From Smithella sp. ME-1 (lineage in GTDB: Bacteria; Desulfobacterota; Syntrophia; Syntrophales; Smithellaceae), in assembly GCA_000495415.1 (NCBI GenBank), contig AWGX01000795.1:1-12744 (forward strand): a stretch of DNA of 12,744 nt, given 5' to 3'. The position numbers were made by a program, and so were the translations under genes. Positions 1 to 7,337 of this stretch are shown here, one piece after another (position 1 is the stretch's first letter; every line of letters starts with the position of its first letter). The notes below the pieces were generated by a model, which was given only the letters and a program-made list of their open reading frames with translations, made no database searches and was not told the origin of the DNA.

Positions 1-62
1 ATCATCTTTGATTTAGAATGGTATTACTGGTTAATTGATTTTATTTTTGATATAAATATAAA

Positions 63-1619
63 ATGTTTAAAAAAATCTTCGACAGGATAATCACTTACAA
101 CTATAACCTGACAGTAAGGGTAAGACTGATGGCGTTAACGGTCGTTGGTCTTGCTTTAACTATGGCCATTTGGGGCGTTGTTCAACTAACTGCCATGGAT
201 AAAATTTTGGTTGATCAACAGGCAAAAAGACTTGAAGGCGTGGCTGATACAATCAGCACTTTTTATCAGTATTTCCCGACGAAGCGCGGGCTTCGTGCCC
301 TTGATTTAGCTCTAAAAGATTTTATCCAATCAGATGTTCGTCTGGCGAGAATTGATATTTTTGATACTAACCGTGGTGATGTTGATTACGTAGCCGGTGC
401 AAGCCGGGTTCAATATGAATGGCCGGATAATATTATTGCTGCTGCTGTTAATTCAAAAGACAAGGTGCGTTATGTTAGGATAGAAACGAAAAGCGGTCCG
501 GCGCTGGGCTTACTTTATCCTGTTTCAGGAGATACAAAAGAATCTCAAATTGTTGTGGGTATTATCGGTTTTTCGCGGTCGAATGCCGAGATTATGAACA
601 GTGCCAGACAATTGCTGATTTTTAGCAGTATCGGTTTATTGCTATTCATTCTCCTGGTATTAGGATTGAGTTACGGTTGGATAATTGGAAGACCGCTGAA
701 ATCAATTATTCAAACAATTGATGAGTTTCAAAAAGGGCAATATATAAATCGAATTCCCATAGTTCGTAATGATGAATGGGGTCAGATATCCAAACACTTC
801 AACGTCATGGCTGATGAAATTCAGGAAGTAATGACCAGATATCTGGAACTCAACAGACATCTGGAAGATCGTGTCCGTGAAGAGACAATCAAGGTTGTTC
901 AGTTACAAAAACAGGTTACAGACTTGAAACAATTAACCGCTCTTGGTCAATTAACGGCCAATCTGGCTCATGATTTAGGTACGCCGCTTCATTCCATCGG
1001 AGGATTGGCTAAACTTCTTTTAGAAAAAGGAGGCTGGACGCCGGATGTAGCACACAAGCTTAATTTGATAGTGCAGCAGACCCAACGGTTGGATAATGTA
1101 ATTCAAAATGTGCGTAAAGCCACACGCCTTCCTGAACCGCATTTTGAGGTATTGACTGTTCAGCAAATTTTAAGTGAGACGCTGCCACTTGTAGAACCGT
1201 TCATGCAGAAAAACAAAGTGAAAATGAAAGTGAATATCAACGAAAAAGTTAAACCTCTGTATGTAGACCGTTTTCGTATTCAAACTGCCCTGATGAATTT
1301 AATTCAAAATGCTCTTGAAGCAATGCCTGAAGGGGGAGAAATCAATATATCGGCTGAAAATCTTTCCTCTAAGAATTTTGAGTCGATAATAATTAGTGAT
1401 ACAGGTGTAGGAATGGCTCCTGATATGGTTGAAAAAGTGTGCGAGCCGTTTTTCAGCACAAGACAGGACGAAGGTATGCGTGGATTGGGGCTGGCTATCG
1501 TTCGTGACATAATCAAAGTCCATGGCGGCACAATGGAAATAAAAAGTGTTCAGGGGCAGGGAACTTCGATTATTCTTAATTTGCCGATAGCCCGGCAGGA
1601 AAATTCTTTTCCAACATAA
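63..1619 (+). CDS. Membrane-bound sensor histidine kinase with HAMP domain
   Basis: Two-component sensor kinase, 518 residues. A short cytoplasmic N-terminus leads into membrane segment 1 (about residues 22-45). A periplasmic sensing region of about 135 residues follows (46-182), perhaps Cache/PAS-like judging from its mix of strands and helices. Membrane segment 2 is at about 184-208, HAMP at about 209-257, a coiled linker at 258-290, and the HisKA dimerisation helix carries the phospho-acceptor His303 in the H-box LAHDLGTPLH. The HATPase_c domain is complete: N box with N412 and N415, G1 box DTGVGM (446-451), F box EPFFST (461-466) and G2 box GLGLA (474-478). It should therefore autophosphorylate and pass phosphate to a receiver protein. 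The obvious partner is the NtrC-type regulator that converges on it 48 bp away. No clear Shine-Dalgarno site precedes the ATG in the AT-rich leader, but the reading frame and membrane topology support this start. The ligand is unknown. Confidence 0.95.
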   Translation: MFKKIFDRIITYNYNLTVRVRLMALTVVGLALTMAIWGVVQLTAMDKILVDQQAKRLEGVADTISTFYQYFPTKRGLRALDLALKDFIQSDVRLARIDIFDTNRGDVDYVAGASRVQYEWPDNIIAAAVNSKDKVRYVRIETKSGPALGLLYPVSGDTKESQIVVGIIGFSRSNAEIMNSARQLLIFSSIGLLLFILLVLGLSYGWIIGRPLKSIIQTIDEFQKGQYINRIPIVRNDEWGQISKHFNVMADEIQEVMTRYLELNRHLEDRVREETIKVVQLQKQVTDLKQLTALGQLTANLAHDLGTPLHSIGGLAKLLLEKGGWTPDVAHKLNLIVQQTQRLDNVIQNVRKATRLPEPHFEVLTVQQILSETLPLVEPFMQKNKVKMKVNINEKVKPLYVDRFRIQTALMNLIQNALEAMPEGGEINISAENLSSKNFESIIISDTGVGMAPDMVEKVCEPFFSTRQDEGMRGLGLAIVRDIIKVHGGTMEIKSVQGQGTSIILNLPIARQENSFPT

Positions 1620-1642
1620 ACAACTAAATATTCTTATTGGTC

Positions 1643-1680
1643 TCTATAAAAACAATAAAGATTATTTTTATAGATTTTTT
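1643..1680 (+). terminator. Probable intrinsic terminator of the histidine kinase gene
   Basis: A perfect 10 bp inverted repeat, TCTATAAAAA (1643-1652) and TTTTTATAGA (1665-1674), with a 12 nt loop is followed directly by six T (1675-1680). This reads as a rho-independent terminator on the + strand, 23 nt after the kinase stop codon. The stem is AT-rich, with only two G-C pairs, so it may be weak. The 3' arm overlaps the stop codon of the converging response regulator. On the opposite strand no U-tract follows, so it looks one-directional. Confidence 0.5.
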
Positions 1681-3008
1681 CCGCTGACTAATCCGTAACG
1701 GCGGATTTTCATACGTAAGGTTTTGCGGTCAATGTCTAGAATTTGAGCAGCCTTGGACTGGTTCCAAAGAGTCGCCTGCAGGGTTTGTAATATTTTCTCT
1801 CTTTCGGCAATTTCCAGCGGTGAAAGTTCGTACGGAGCGTCACTTTTTACAAGCTCTTGTTGTTGTTGAAAGCGCACCGGCAGATTTTCCGGCAAAATAA
1901 CCGCGAATGGAGACAACAGAAGAGTTTGCTGAAGCACGTTTTCCATCTCCCGGACATTACCCGGCCAATCATAGGACATAAGTAATTCCATTGCTTCTAC
2001 AGAGATGCGTACATTGGTGTAACCGAATATTTTCAACATTGATTCGATAAGCAAAGGAATATCTTCTTTCCTTTCTCTTAAAGGCGGAACATGTAAACGT
2101 ACAATAAATCTGTATAACAAATCCAGGCGAAAACGCCCGGCATTCACTTCCTGATCAATATTTTTATTTGCTGCCGCAACTACACGCACAGCAACGTGGT
2201 GAACTTCGTGGCTGCCGATTTTTCTTATTTCCCCGTTTTGCATAAAACGTAAAAACTTGCCTTGTAAGGCTGTCGACATTTCTGTAATTTCGTCTAGAAA
2301 GACAGTTCCGCCTTCCGCTGATTCTAATAATCCGACGTGCTGGTGACTGGCACCGGTAAACGCTCCTTTTTCATATCCGAACAGCTCCGACTCCAGCAAG
2401 TTGTCGGGGATAGCACCGCAATGGACTACAACAAAGGGCTTGTCGCGCCTGGAAGACATGTTGTGTAAAGAACGGGCAGTCAATTCTTTCCCTGTCCCGC
2501 TTTCACCTTCTATTAAAACACTGGCAGAGGCATCGGCGACACGGGCAATCTGCTTGTAAAATTCTACCATTGCCGCAGATGATCCCAGTAATGCAGGGCC
2601 TTTTTCTGTTTCGGATAAATCAAGCTTCAGGCGTTTTTCACGAAGTTCCCTGACTTCCAATACTTTTTTAACAATAGACCGGCAATCTTCAGGTGAGAAT
2701 GGTTTGCTTATATAATCCCAGGCGCCCAGACTTATAGCCTCCATTGTAGTTTCCAAAGAACCGTAAGCGGTCATTAGTATAACCGGTAAATCCGGCCACT
2801 TTTTGTGCACTTCACCCAGAAATTGCAGGCCATCCATTTCAGGCATACGAATATCGGACAGAAGCAGATCATATAGGGAGAGGTCTTGCTTTAAAGCTTC
2901 TTTGGCAGATGTATAAGTTTTTACATCATAGCCATCAAGCGAAAGAGCTTCCTGTAAAAACTCGCAGGCGACCGCGTCGTCGTCAATCACTAAAATATGG
3001 GCCTTCAT
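1668..3008 (-). CDS. Sigma-54-dependent response regulator, NtrC/AtoC family
   Basis: Transcription activator of 446 residues with the full three-domain layout. The receiver domain (about 1-120) has the acidic pocket D9/D10, phospho-acceptor D52, T80 and K102. The AAA+ sigma-54 activation domain (about 139-365) has Walker A GESGTGKE (168-175), the sigma-54 contact loop GAFTGA (215-220), Walker B GGTVFLDE (233-240) and WPGNVRE (348-354). A Fis-type helix-turn-helix lies at about 416-437. The frame is open further upstream, but I chose the ATG at 3008: it has an AGGT ribosome site at 3015-3018, the protein then begins with the canonical receiver start MKAHILVIDDD, and overlap with the preceding hotdog gene is avoided. 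Phosphorylation, presumably by the converging kinase, should drive ATPase activity and open sigma-54 promoters. I could find no convincing -24/-12 element in this window, so its targets probably lie elsewhere. Confidence 0.95.
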   Translation of the reverse strand: MKAHILVIDDDAVACEFLQEALSLDGYDVKTYTSAKEALKQDLSLYDLLLSDIRMPEMDGLQFLGEVHKKWPDLPVILMTAYGSLETTMEAISLGAWDYISKPFSPEDCRSIVKKVLEVRELREKRLKLDLSETEKGPALLGSSAAMVEFYKQIARVADASASVLIEGESGTGKELTARSLHNMSSRRDKPFVVVHCGAIPDNLLESELFGYEKGAFTGASHQHVGLLESAEGGTVFLDEITEMSTALQGKFLRFMQNGEIRKIGSHEVHHVAVRVVAAANKNIDQEVNAGRFRLDLLYRFIVRLHVPPLRERKEDIPLLIESMLKIFGYTNVRISVEAMELLMSYDWPGNVREMENVLQQTLLLSPFAVILPENLPVRFQQQQELVKSDAPYELSPLEIAEREKILQTLQATLWNQSKAAQILDIDRKTLRMKIRRYGLVSGKNL

Positions 3009-3033
3009 AAAATTACCTGTATTTATTTTTGAT

Positions 3034-3057
3034 AAAAAGATCAACTTATAAAGTTGA
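3034..3057 (-). terminator. Weak hairpin with U-tract between MaoC gene and response regulator
   Basis: TCAACTT (3041-3047) and AAGTTGA (3051-3057) form a perfect 7 bp inverted repeat with a 3 nt loop. Read on the - strand it is followed by TC and five T (3034-3038), the shape of an intrinsic terminator lying directly after the stop codon of the MaoC gene. The stem has only two G-C pairs, so readthrough into the regulator is likely. It could instead be a protein-binding palindrome 26 nt upstream of the regulator's ATG. Confidence 0.4.
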
Positions 3058-3060
3058 GTG

Positions 3061-3510
3061 TTAAGGCAGGGCCGCAATAAAAAATCCCGAGAGCTTTTTA
3101 CTGCCTAAAGCATCTTGAGCAATTATGTCGCACTGAATTCTTTTTTCACCATTTTCTTCAAACTTTTTAACTATCTCACCGCTAACTATGATTATTGCTC
3201 GATCTTTTGTGTTTTCCATATCATCCATATCGGCCGGTTCTGTCATACTCAAGAAACGGGCGTTAAATTTTCTTAAATATTTGTTTTCAATCCAGGAAGT
3301 AACGGCTTCGCCGGCAATACCCATGATTAACATGCCGTGGGCAATAACATTTTTCATGCCTATCATTTTAATGAAGGTCTGATCATGATGAAGCGGGTTA
3401 AAATCACCCGAAGCACCGGCGTAACGGACCAGATGTGTTCTGGTAATGGGTGCGGATGTATAAACAGGCATTTTGTGTCCCACTTCAATATCATCATAAT
3501 TTGGGGCCAT
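3061..3510 (-). CDS. MaoC-like (R)-specific enoyl-CoA hydratase, catalytic hotdog subunit
   Basis: A 149-residue single-hotdog protein. Residues 30-43 carry the hydratase-2 motif in the form YAGASGDFNPLHHD, with the expected catalytic Asp36 and His41. The conserved HGML segment follows at 58-61. Family members hydrate trans-2-enoyl-CoA (or dehydrate 3-hydroxyacyl-CoA/ACP) with R stereochemistry. The gene starts 10 nt after the upstream FAS1-like hotdog gene, and its ribosome site (AGGA) overlaps that gene's stop codon, so the two are probably translationally coupled. Such pairs, for example mycobacterial HadA/HadB and ChsH1/ChsH2, build one active site from a catalytic and a substrate-binding subunit. 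The catalytic role is well supported by the motif; the substrate is unknown. Confidence 0.9.
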   Translation of the reverse strand: MAPNYDDIEVGHKMPVYTSAPITRTHLVRYAGASGDFNPLHHDQTFIKMIGMKNVIAHGMLIMGIAGEAVTSWIENKYLRKFNARFLSMTEPADMDDMENTKDRAIIIVSGEIVKKFEENGEKRIQCDIIAQDALGSKKLSGFFIAALP

Positions 3511-3520
3511 ATTTATATTC

Positions 3521-3985
3521 CTATCGTTCCATTAATCTTGAGCGGGCTTTAAGCACCAATTCGCCCCGTTGATTAATAAATTCTGTTTCGAGGACAGTAG
3601 CCTCTACAGTCCTGTTGCTGCTTCCCTTTTTAAACATATCGATAACTTTCATTTTTCGGGTAATGACGTCGCCGGCGTAAATGCTGCCAAAATATTCATA
3701 TTCTTCTTCTCTGTGCAAAAGCCTGTTTAAATCAATACCCAAAATTTTAGCTGTACCCATCAGACCGCCACCAGTCCAAAAAAAAGAGCAGATTGGAAAG
3801 GTCGGAGGAATCGGTATCCCTTGATAACCTGCTTTTTTTGCAGCTTCTTCATCACAATAAATGGGATTGATTTGTTCCTTACTATCTTTTTGAGAAACGG
3901 CAATGGCAAACTCGATAATTTTATCTTTTTCTATTGTAAAAGTGTAGGCAGGGAATTCCATACCCAACTTGGACCTGTCTGCCAT
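3521..3985 (-). CDS. FAS1-like / MaoC N-terminal-type dehydratase, non-catalytic hotdog subunit
   Basis: A 154-residue hotdog protein of the MaoC_dehydrat_N type. Near residue 40 it has the family segment NPIYCDEEAAKKAGY followed by IPIPPTFP (57-64). It lacks the catalytic GDxNPLHxD motif of its downstream neighbour, which fits a substrate-binding partner in a heteromeric hydratase/dehydratase. An alternative TTG start lies 15 nt upstream inside the ribosome site. I chose the ATG at 3983-3985 because a perfect AGGAGG (3991-3996) sits 5 nt before it. It is first in a two-gene unit with the MaoC gene; readthrough into the response regulator is possible. The same-strand acyl-CoA dehydrogenase pair further upstream would supply enoyl-CoA, but that link is inference. 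Confidence 0.87.
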   Translation of the reverse strand: MADRSKLGMEFPAYTFTIEKDKIIEFAIAVSQKDSKEQINPIYCDEEAAKKAGYQGIPIPPTFPICSFFWTGGGLMGTAKILGIDLNRLLHREEEYEYFGSIYAGDVITRKMKVIDMFKKGSSNRTVEATVLETEFINQRGELVLKARSRLMER

Positions 3986-3990
3986 AATTG

Positions 3991-3996
3991 CCTCCT
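3991..3996 (-). promoter_or_regulatory. Ribosome binding site that fixes the start of the FAS1-like subunit
   Basis: A perfect AGGAGG on the - strand, 5 nt before the ATG at 3983-3985. It excludes the in-frame TTG at 3998-4000, which lies upstream of the ribosome site. Confidence 0.8.
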
Positions 3997-4395
3997 GCAA
4001 AAATGAACTAAATTTATATCATATTTATATCAGAATAACACGATTTAATTGCATAAATCTAATCTCGATTCTAAATCAACGCGCTATTTTTATTGGTTCC
4101 GATTCATCAGGATTATCGGCTTTCTCAACGAATGTATAATGTGTGATCTTTATTTTATAAGCCTCGTTTTTTTAAAAGAAAAATACTACGCCCCATTCAT
4201 TACGGATTGAAATGTTGTATGAATTGGGAAAATAAGAAAAATAACAATGCGGAAAGTTATATTGATAATTAATAACTCTCTATATTCTTTGAAATGAAGT
4301 GGCATGAAATTATTTTTAAACCGGAAATGGTGAAACGCCAATATGCAGATGAAGAAATACTGCAAAGCTGAAAGATAAAATTCAGGCACAAATCG
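3997..4395. other. AT-rich stretch without a convincing gene
   Basis: About 400 bp between the radical SAM gene and the hotdog pair. It should contain the promoter of the hotdog pair, but I find no good -35/-10 combination; two copies of GATATAAAT lie in tandem on the - strand within 4000-4035. A 67-codon GTG-started frame at 4186-4389 is hydrophobic, has no ribosome site and resembles nothing I know; I do not call it. A short coding-like remnant at 4076-4171 is listed separately. No strong terminator for the radical SAM gene is visible. Confidence 0.6.
4076..4171 (-). pseudogene. Possible C-terminal remnant of a lost gene
   Basis: On the - strand, 31 codons end in TGA (4076-4078) and read as an ordinary charged soluble protein tail: ...KITHYTFVEKADNPDESE..., ending IKIAR. 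The composition is much more protein-like than the other frames of this AT-rich stretch. The frame is closed upstream by a TAA in the run of seven T at 4167-4173, and no upstream frame continues it convincingly. The HYTFVEKAD stretch loosely recalls the last strand of hotdog thioesterases, which would suit the neighbours, but this is too short to assign. It could be chance. Confidence 0.25.
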
Positions 4396-5991
4396 TTATG
4401 CCTTGTTGTTGTGTGTCCAATGCCAAGTGATTTTATCACCAGCAAATTGAGATTTTATATAGCCGGAATTAATAAGGCTTTTTAATGTACTATTAACTAT
4501 ATGCGTTTCCATATCCGTAATTTTCTGAACTTTTCTGCATAGTATGTCAACGCTTTCATGAGAAGTGTTCTTTTGAAAACTTTCTGTAGGGAAGGAACCG
4601 TATCGCTCAATGATGTCTTGTGCTAAAAGTTTGTAAATCAGATCCGTCCTTAAGTGTCCTTCAACCATGAAATTTTCCTCTGGCGTGTTTTTGCCCGTCT
4701 TGTTTTTGTATTGCTGTAAAAAATCTTCCCATCCATCATTAACTTCTTTATCATATTCAGCTACAAATTCAGCAATTTGTTCCGATGAAATTTTTGAAGT
4801 TTTTACAATTGCTCTGTTTGCATCATACTGATCCCAATCATCAGTCAAAATTTCAAGATCATACTCATCAATATTTTCCCTTACCGTTGTACCGGGAAAA
4901 GGTGCAAGCAAATGATATCCGAAAGGCACATCTAGACTTTCGGCAAATTCTTTTGTTTCCCTTAAGGTTTGAGGAGATTCTCCCGGGAGCCCCACTATAA
5001 AATATGCATGGGCGGATAGTCCCACTTCCTTACATATCTTTACTGCCAGCCTTGTTTCGTCCAAAGTAATCTTTTTCTTGATGCGATCAAGTATTTCCTG
5101 GTTCCCCGATTCAATTCCCAAGCCTACACTATCACATCCAGTGTCGCGCATGATTTCCAGAGTTTCTTTATCGATTGTATCCACGCGTGAAAATGCGCTC
5201 CAGGCAAATTTTAAACTCCGACGTTGAATTTCCTCGCAGACCTTTCTTGCCCTTTTCTTGTTTGCAGTAAAAAGATCATCTGCCACATTGATTCTGGTTA
5301 TTCCATAAGATAAGATGTTTTCGATTTCATCGACTACCAGAGAGGGACTTCTATGGCGGACTTTCTTCCCCACCATTCTGCGACCCTGGCAAAAGATGCA
5401 TTGATAAGGACAACCTCGACTTGTGATTATGCTGACAGGAAAACCCAGAGCCTGATACCGGGATAAAGACAATAGATGCCTTGCCGGGAGGGGCAACGTA
5501 TCGAGATCGGAGATTAATTCTCGTGTTTCGGTAAAAATGACTTCATTATCCTGACGAAATGCAATGCCTTTGACATTACTCCATTTGTTCATGACCATTT
5601 TGATTAACATCAATTCCTTGACGGTTTCTTCCCCTTCTCCTATCACGATCATGTCTATTTCCGGATAAGACTGAAGAACATTAGTTGCGTCAAAGGAAAC
5701 GTGGGGACCTCCCATTATCGTAATCACGGAAGGATTATGCCTTTTTGCAATTCCAACAATTTCTGCTGCCGATTTAAAATTCAATGTAACCGACGTTGCA
5801 CCCACTATATCAGGCTTAAATCTGTCCAGCCTTTCTCTTAGTTTGTCCGGTGTATATTGAGAAACGATGTAATCAAAAATTTCCACCTCTGCGCCAGCCG
5901 CTTCGAAGGCAGCCGCAACATAAGAAATACCCAAAGGTGGTGCCGGTGCTTCTTCCAACGGATACGGTGGGGCAATGATGGCTACTTTCAT
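4396..5991 (-). CDS. B12-binding-domain radical SAM protein (BchE-like class)
   Basis: A 531-residue protein. The N-terminal Rossmann-like B12-binding domain (about 1-140) has the family's opening PPYPLEEAPAPPLGISYVA and the MGGPHVSF segment (93-100), but no DxHxxG motif for a lower His ligand, as is common in this class. The radical SAM barrel (about 180-390) has the [4Fe-4S] cysteine motif GCPYQCIFC, with C194, C198 and C201. It also has the SAM-contacting GIESGNQEIL region (292-301) and FIVGLPGES (331-339). The last 90 residues are helical and end with a possible winged-helix-like segment. Family members do radical methylations, cyclisations and rearrangements; the substrate cannot be read from sequence. 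The ribosome site AGAGGT stands 8 nt before the ATG. It lies downstream of the acyl-CoA dehydrogenase pair on the same strand but is cut off from it by a strong terminator, so it is probably transcribed independently. Confidence 0.93.
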   Translation of the reverse strand: MKVAIIAPPYPLEEAPAPPLGISYVAAAFEAAGAEVEIFDYIVSQYTPDKLRERLDRFKPDIVGATSVTLNFKSAAEIVGIAKRHNPSVITIMGGPHVSFDATNVLQSYPEIDMIVIGEGEETVKELMLIKMVMNKWSNVKGIAFRQDNEVIFTETRELISDLDTLPLPARHLLSLSRYQALGFPVSIITSRGCPYQCIFCQGRRMVGKKVRHRSPSLVVDEIENILSYGITRINVADDLFTANKKRARKVCEEIQRRSLKFAWSAFSRVDTIDKETLEIMRDTGCDSVGLGIESGNQEILDRIKKKITLDETRLAVKICKEVGLSAHAYFIVGLPGESPQTLRETKEFAESLDVPFGYHLLAPFPGTTVRENIDEYDLEILTDDWDQYDANRAIVKTSKISSEQIAEFVAEYDKEVNDGWEDFLQQYKNKTGKNTPEENFMVEGHLRTDLIYKLLAQDIIERYGSFPTESFQKNTSHESVDILCRKVQKITDMETHIVNSTLKSLINSGYIKSQFAGDKITWHWTHNNKA

Positions 5992-6052
5992 TGATCGGAC
6001 CTCTTCTTAATTGCCAAATGTGACGTCAATATTATTGAATAGTACTGTTGTT

Positions 6053-6092
6053 AAAAAAAAAGGTGGCTTGCGTGTTGTACACACAAGCCACC
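6053..6092 (-). terminator. Strong intrinsic terminator of the acyl-CoA dehydrogenase operon
   Basis: Read on the - strand, GGTGGCTTG (6084-6092) pairs with CAAGCCACC (6062-6070) in a perfect 9 bp GC-rich stem. After one mismatch the stem continues with four more pairs (ACAC 6079-6082 with GTGT 6072-6075) around a 3 nt loop. Nine T follow directly (6053-6061). It begins 23 nt after the stop codon of the second dehydrogenase. This is a textbook rho-independent terminator and separates the dehydrogenase operon from the radical SAM gene. Confidence 0.92.
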
Positions 6093-6115
6093 GGAAAAAA
6101 CAATGTATTTTTGTT

Positions 6116-7315
6116 TTAAGCTAGCATATCTCTGCCATAATCAAGGATACGTCTTGCTATAACAATCATCTGAATCTGTTGCGTGCCTTCATAAATATCA
6201 TTGACCTTATTGTCTCTCATCCATTTTTCCAGCAGATATCTCTGCGAATATCCGATAGGTCCAAGGATTTCAACACACTTCTGAACAACCAGATTGCCTG
6301 CCTTTCCTCCTTTTGCCTTGGCCATGGAAGCCTCTAAATTGTTCGGTCGACCATTATCGGCCATCCATGCAGCCTTTTGTATTATGACGCGCATCATTTC
6401 CAACTGGGCTTCCATCCAGAGCATGTCTTTTTCAATAGAGCTTAATTTAACAAGAGGCTTGTCATATCTTATTTCTATGCCTTCTTTGGCCAGGACTTCT
6501 TTGGTGAATTCATAAGCGGCTCTTGCGCAACCCAGTGCCAGAGCACCAACCAACGGCCGTGAAGCATCGAAGGTTGCCATAACACCCTTGAAACCACCTT
6601 CGGGTCTTATCTCAGGGTCACCCAATATATTGGTTTTTGGTATTCTGCAATCCTGAAGAATCAGCACTGCAGTATCTGAAGCCCGAATACCGCATTTATG
6701 TTCCAGTTTACCTACGGTCAGGCCCGGTGTTCCTTTTTCTACTACAAAGGATTTAATTGCATTTCTACCCTTACTCTTGTCAAGGGTAGCCCAGACAACA
6801 ACTACCTCACAGCGATCGCCATCCGTTACAAATATTTTCTCACCGTTCAATATATAATCATCCCCATCAGGGACGGCTGTTGTGCTGACGGCGCTGGCAT
6901 CCGATCCGCAACCTGGCTCGGTAATAGCCATGGCGGCATACTTCTGTCCGAATCGCTCATACTGTTCATCGGTAGCAACAGATCCGATGGCTGCGTTTCC
7001 CAATCCTGATCCGGGCAAGGCCAGCATTAATCCGACATCACCCCAGGCCAGTTCTTCGGCCCCGGTAATAGACATTGCATTTGCGCCAATCTTATCATCA
7101 GTTACTTTAATTTCCTTCTTTTCACCACTCGCCTTTTTTCTGCCTGCTCCCATTCCCCCTGCCTGCATTATAACGCGAAAAGGCTCCAGTTCCGTTGGTC
7201 TCTGATGCTCATGTTCGTCATAAAAGCGTGCAATAGGTCTCATGATATCATTGGCCATACCATGGATTAAATCTGCAACCTGTTTTTCCATATCAGATAC
7301 TTTAAAGCTTATCAT
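6116..7315 (-). CDS. Acyl-CoA dehydrogenase, canonical subunit
   Basis: A flavoprotein of 399 residues, the normal ACAD length. The FAD/substrate signature AITEPGCGSDASA is at 130-142, followed by the middle beta-domain (LNGEKIFVTDGD, 156-167) and the C-terminal helical domain. Its end, DIYEGTQQIQ (373-382), holds the expected catalytic base Glu376. It should oxidise an acyl-CoA to trans-2-enoyl-CoA with FAD, passing electrons to electron-transfer flavoprotein. Residues 51-80 are glycine- and lysine-rich and unlike the usual short-chain enzymes. A strong ribosome site, AAGGAGGA (7321-7328), precedes the start. It is the second gene of a tandem pair, 22 nt after a divergent ACAD, and ends at a strong terminator. 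The pair may be an alpha2beta2 enzyme like the FadE/ChsE heteromers of steroid side-chain degradation, or two separate enzymes of, for example, cyclohexanecarboxyl-CoA metabolism. The substrate cannot be decided here. Confidence 0.95.
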   Translation of the reverse strand: MISFKVSDMEKQVADLIHGMANDIMRPIARFYDEHEHQRPTELEPFRVIMQAGGMGAGRKKASGEKKEIKVTDDKIGANAMSITGAEELAWGDVGLMLALPGSGLGNAAIGSVATDEQYERFGQKYAAMAITEPGCGSDASAVSTTAVPDGDDYILNGEKIFVTDGDRCEVVVVWATLDKSKGRNAIKSFVVEKGTPGLTVGKLEHKCGIRASDTAVLILQDCRIPKTNILGDPEIRPEGGFKGVMATFDASRPLVGALALGCARAAYEFTKEVLAKEGIEIRYDKPLVKLSSIEKDMLWMEAQLEMMRVIIQKAAWMADNGRPNNLEASMAKAKGGKAGNLVVQKCVEILGPIGYSQRYLLEKWMRDNKVNDIYEGTQQIQMIVIARRILDYGRDMLA

Positions 7316-7337
7316 TTTGCTCCTCCTTCATTTAGGC

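Noticed and set aside
3009..3077. A 23-residue N-terminal extension of the response regulator
   Set aside because: The ATG at 3008 has a ribosome site and begins the canonical receiver domain; the extension overlaps the MaoC gene and the hairpin at 3034-3057.
8..4079. The 12-mer TTGATTTAGAAT occurs upstream of both the kinase (8-19, +) and the hotdog pair (4068-4079, -)
   Set aside because: In AT-rich sequence of this length shared 12-mers are expected by chance, the distances to the start codons differ, and the second copy overlaps the stop of the coding-like remnant.
4186..4389. A 67-codon GTG-started frame on the - strand after the radical SAM gene
   Set aside because: No ribosome site, very hydrophobic low-complexity composition typical of AT-rich non-coding DNA, and no recognisable family.
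6021..6028. The 8 bp palindrome TGACGTCA upstream of the radical SAM gene
   Set aside because: Too short to call an operator without a regulator nearby or a second copy.
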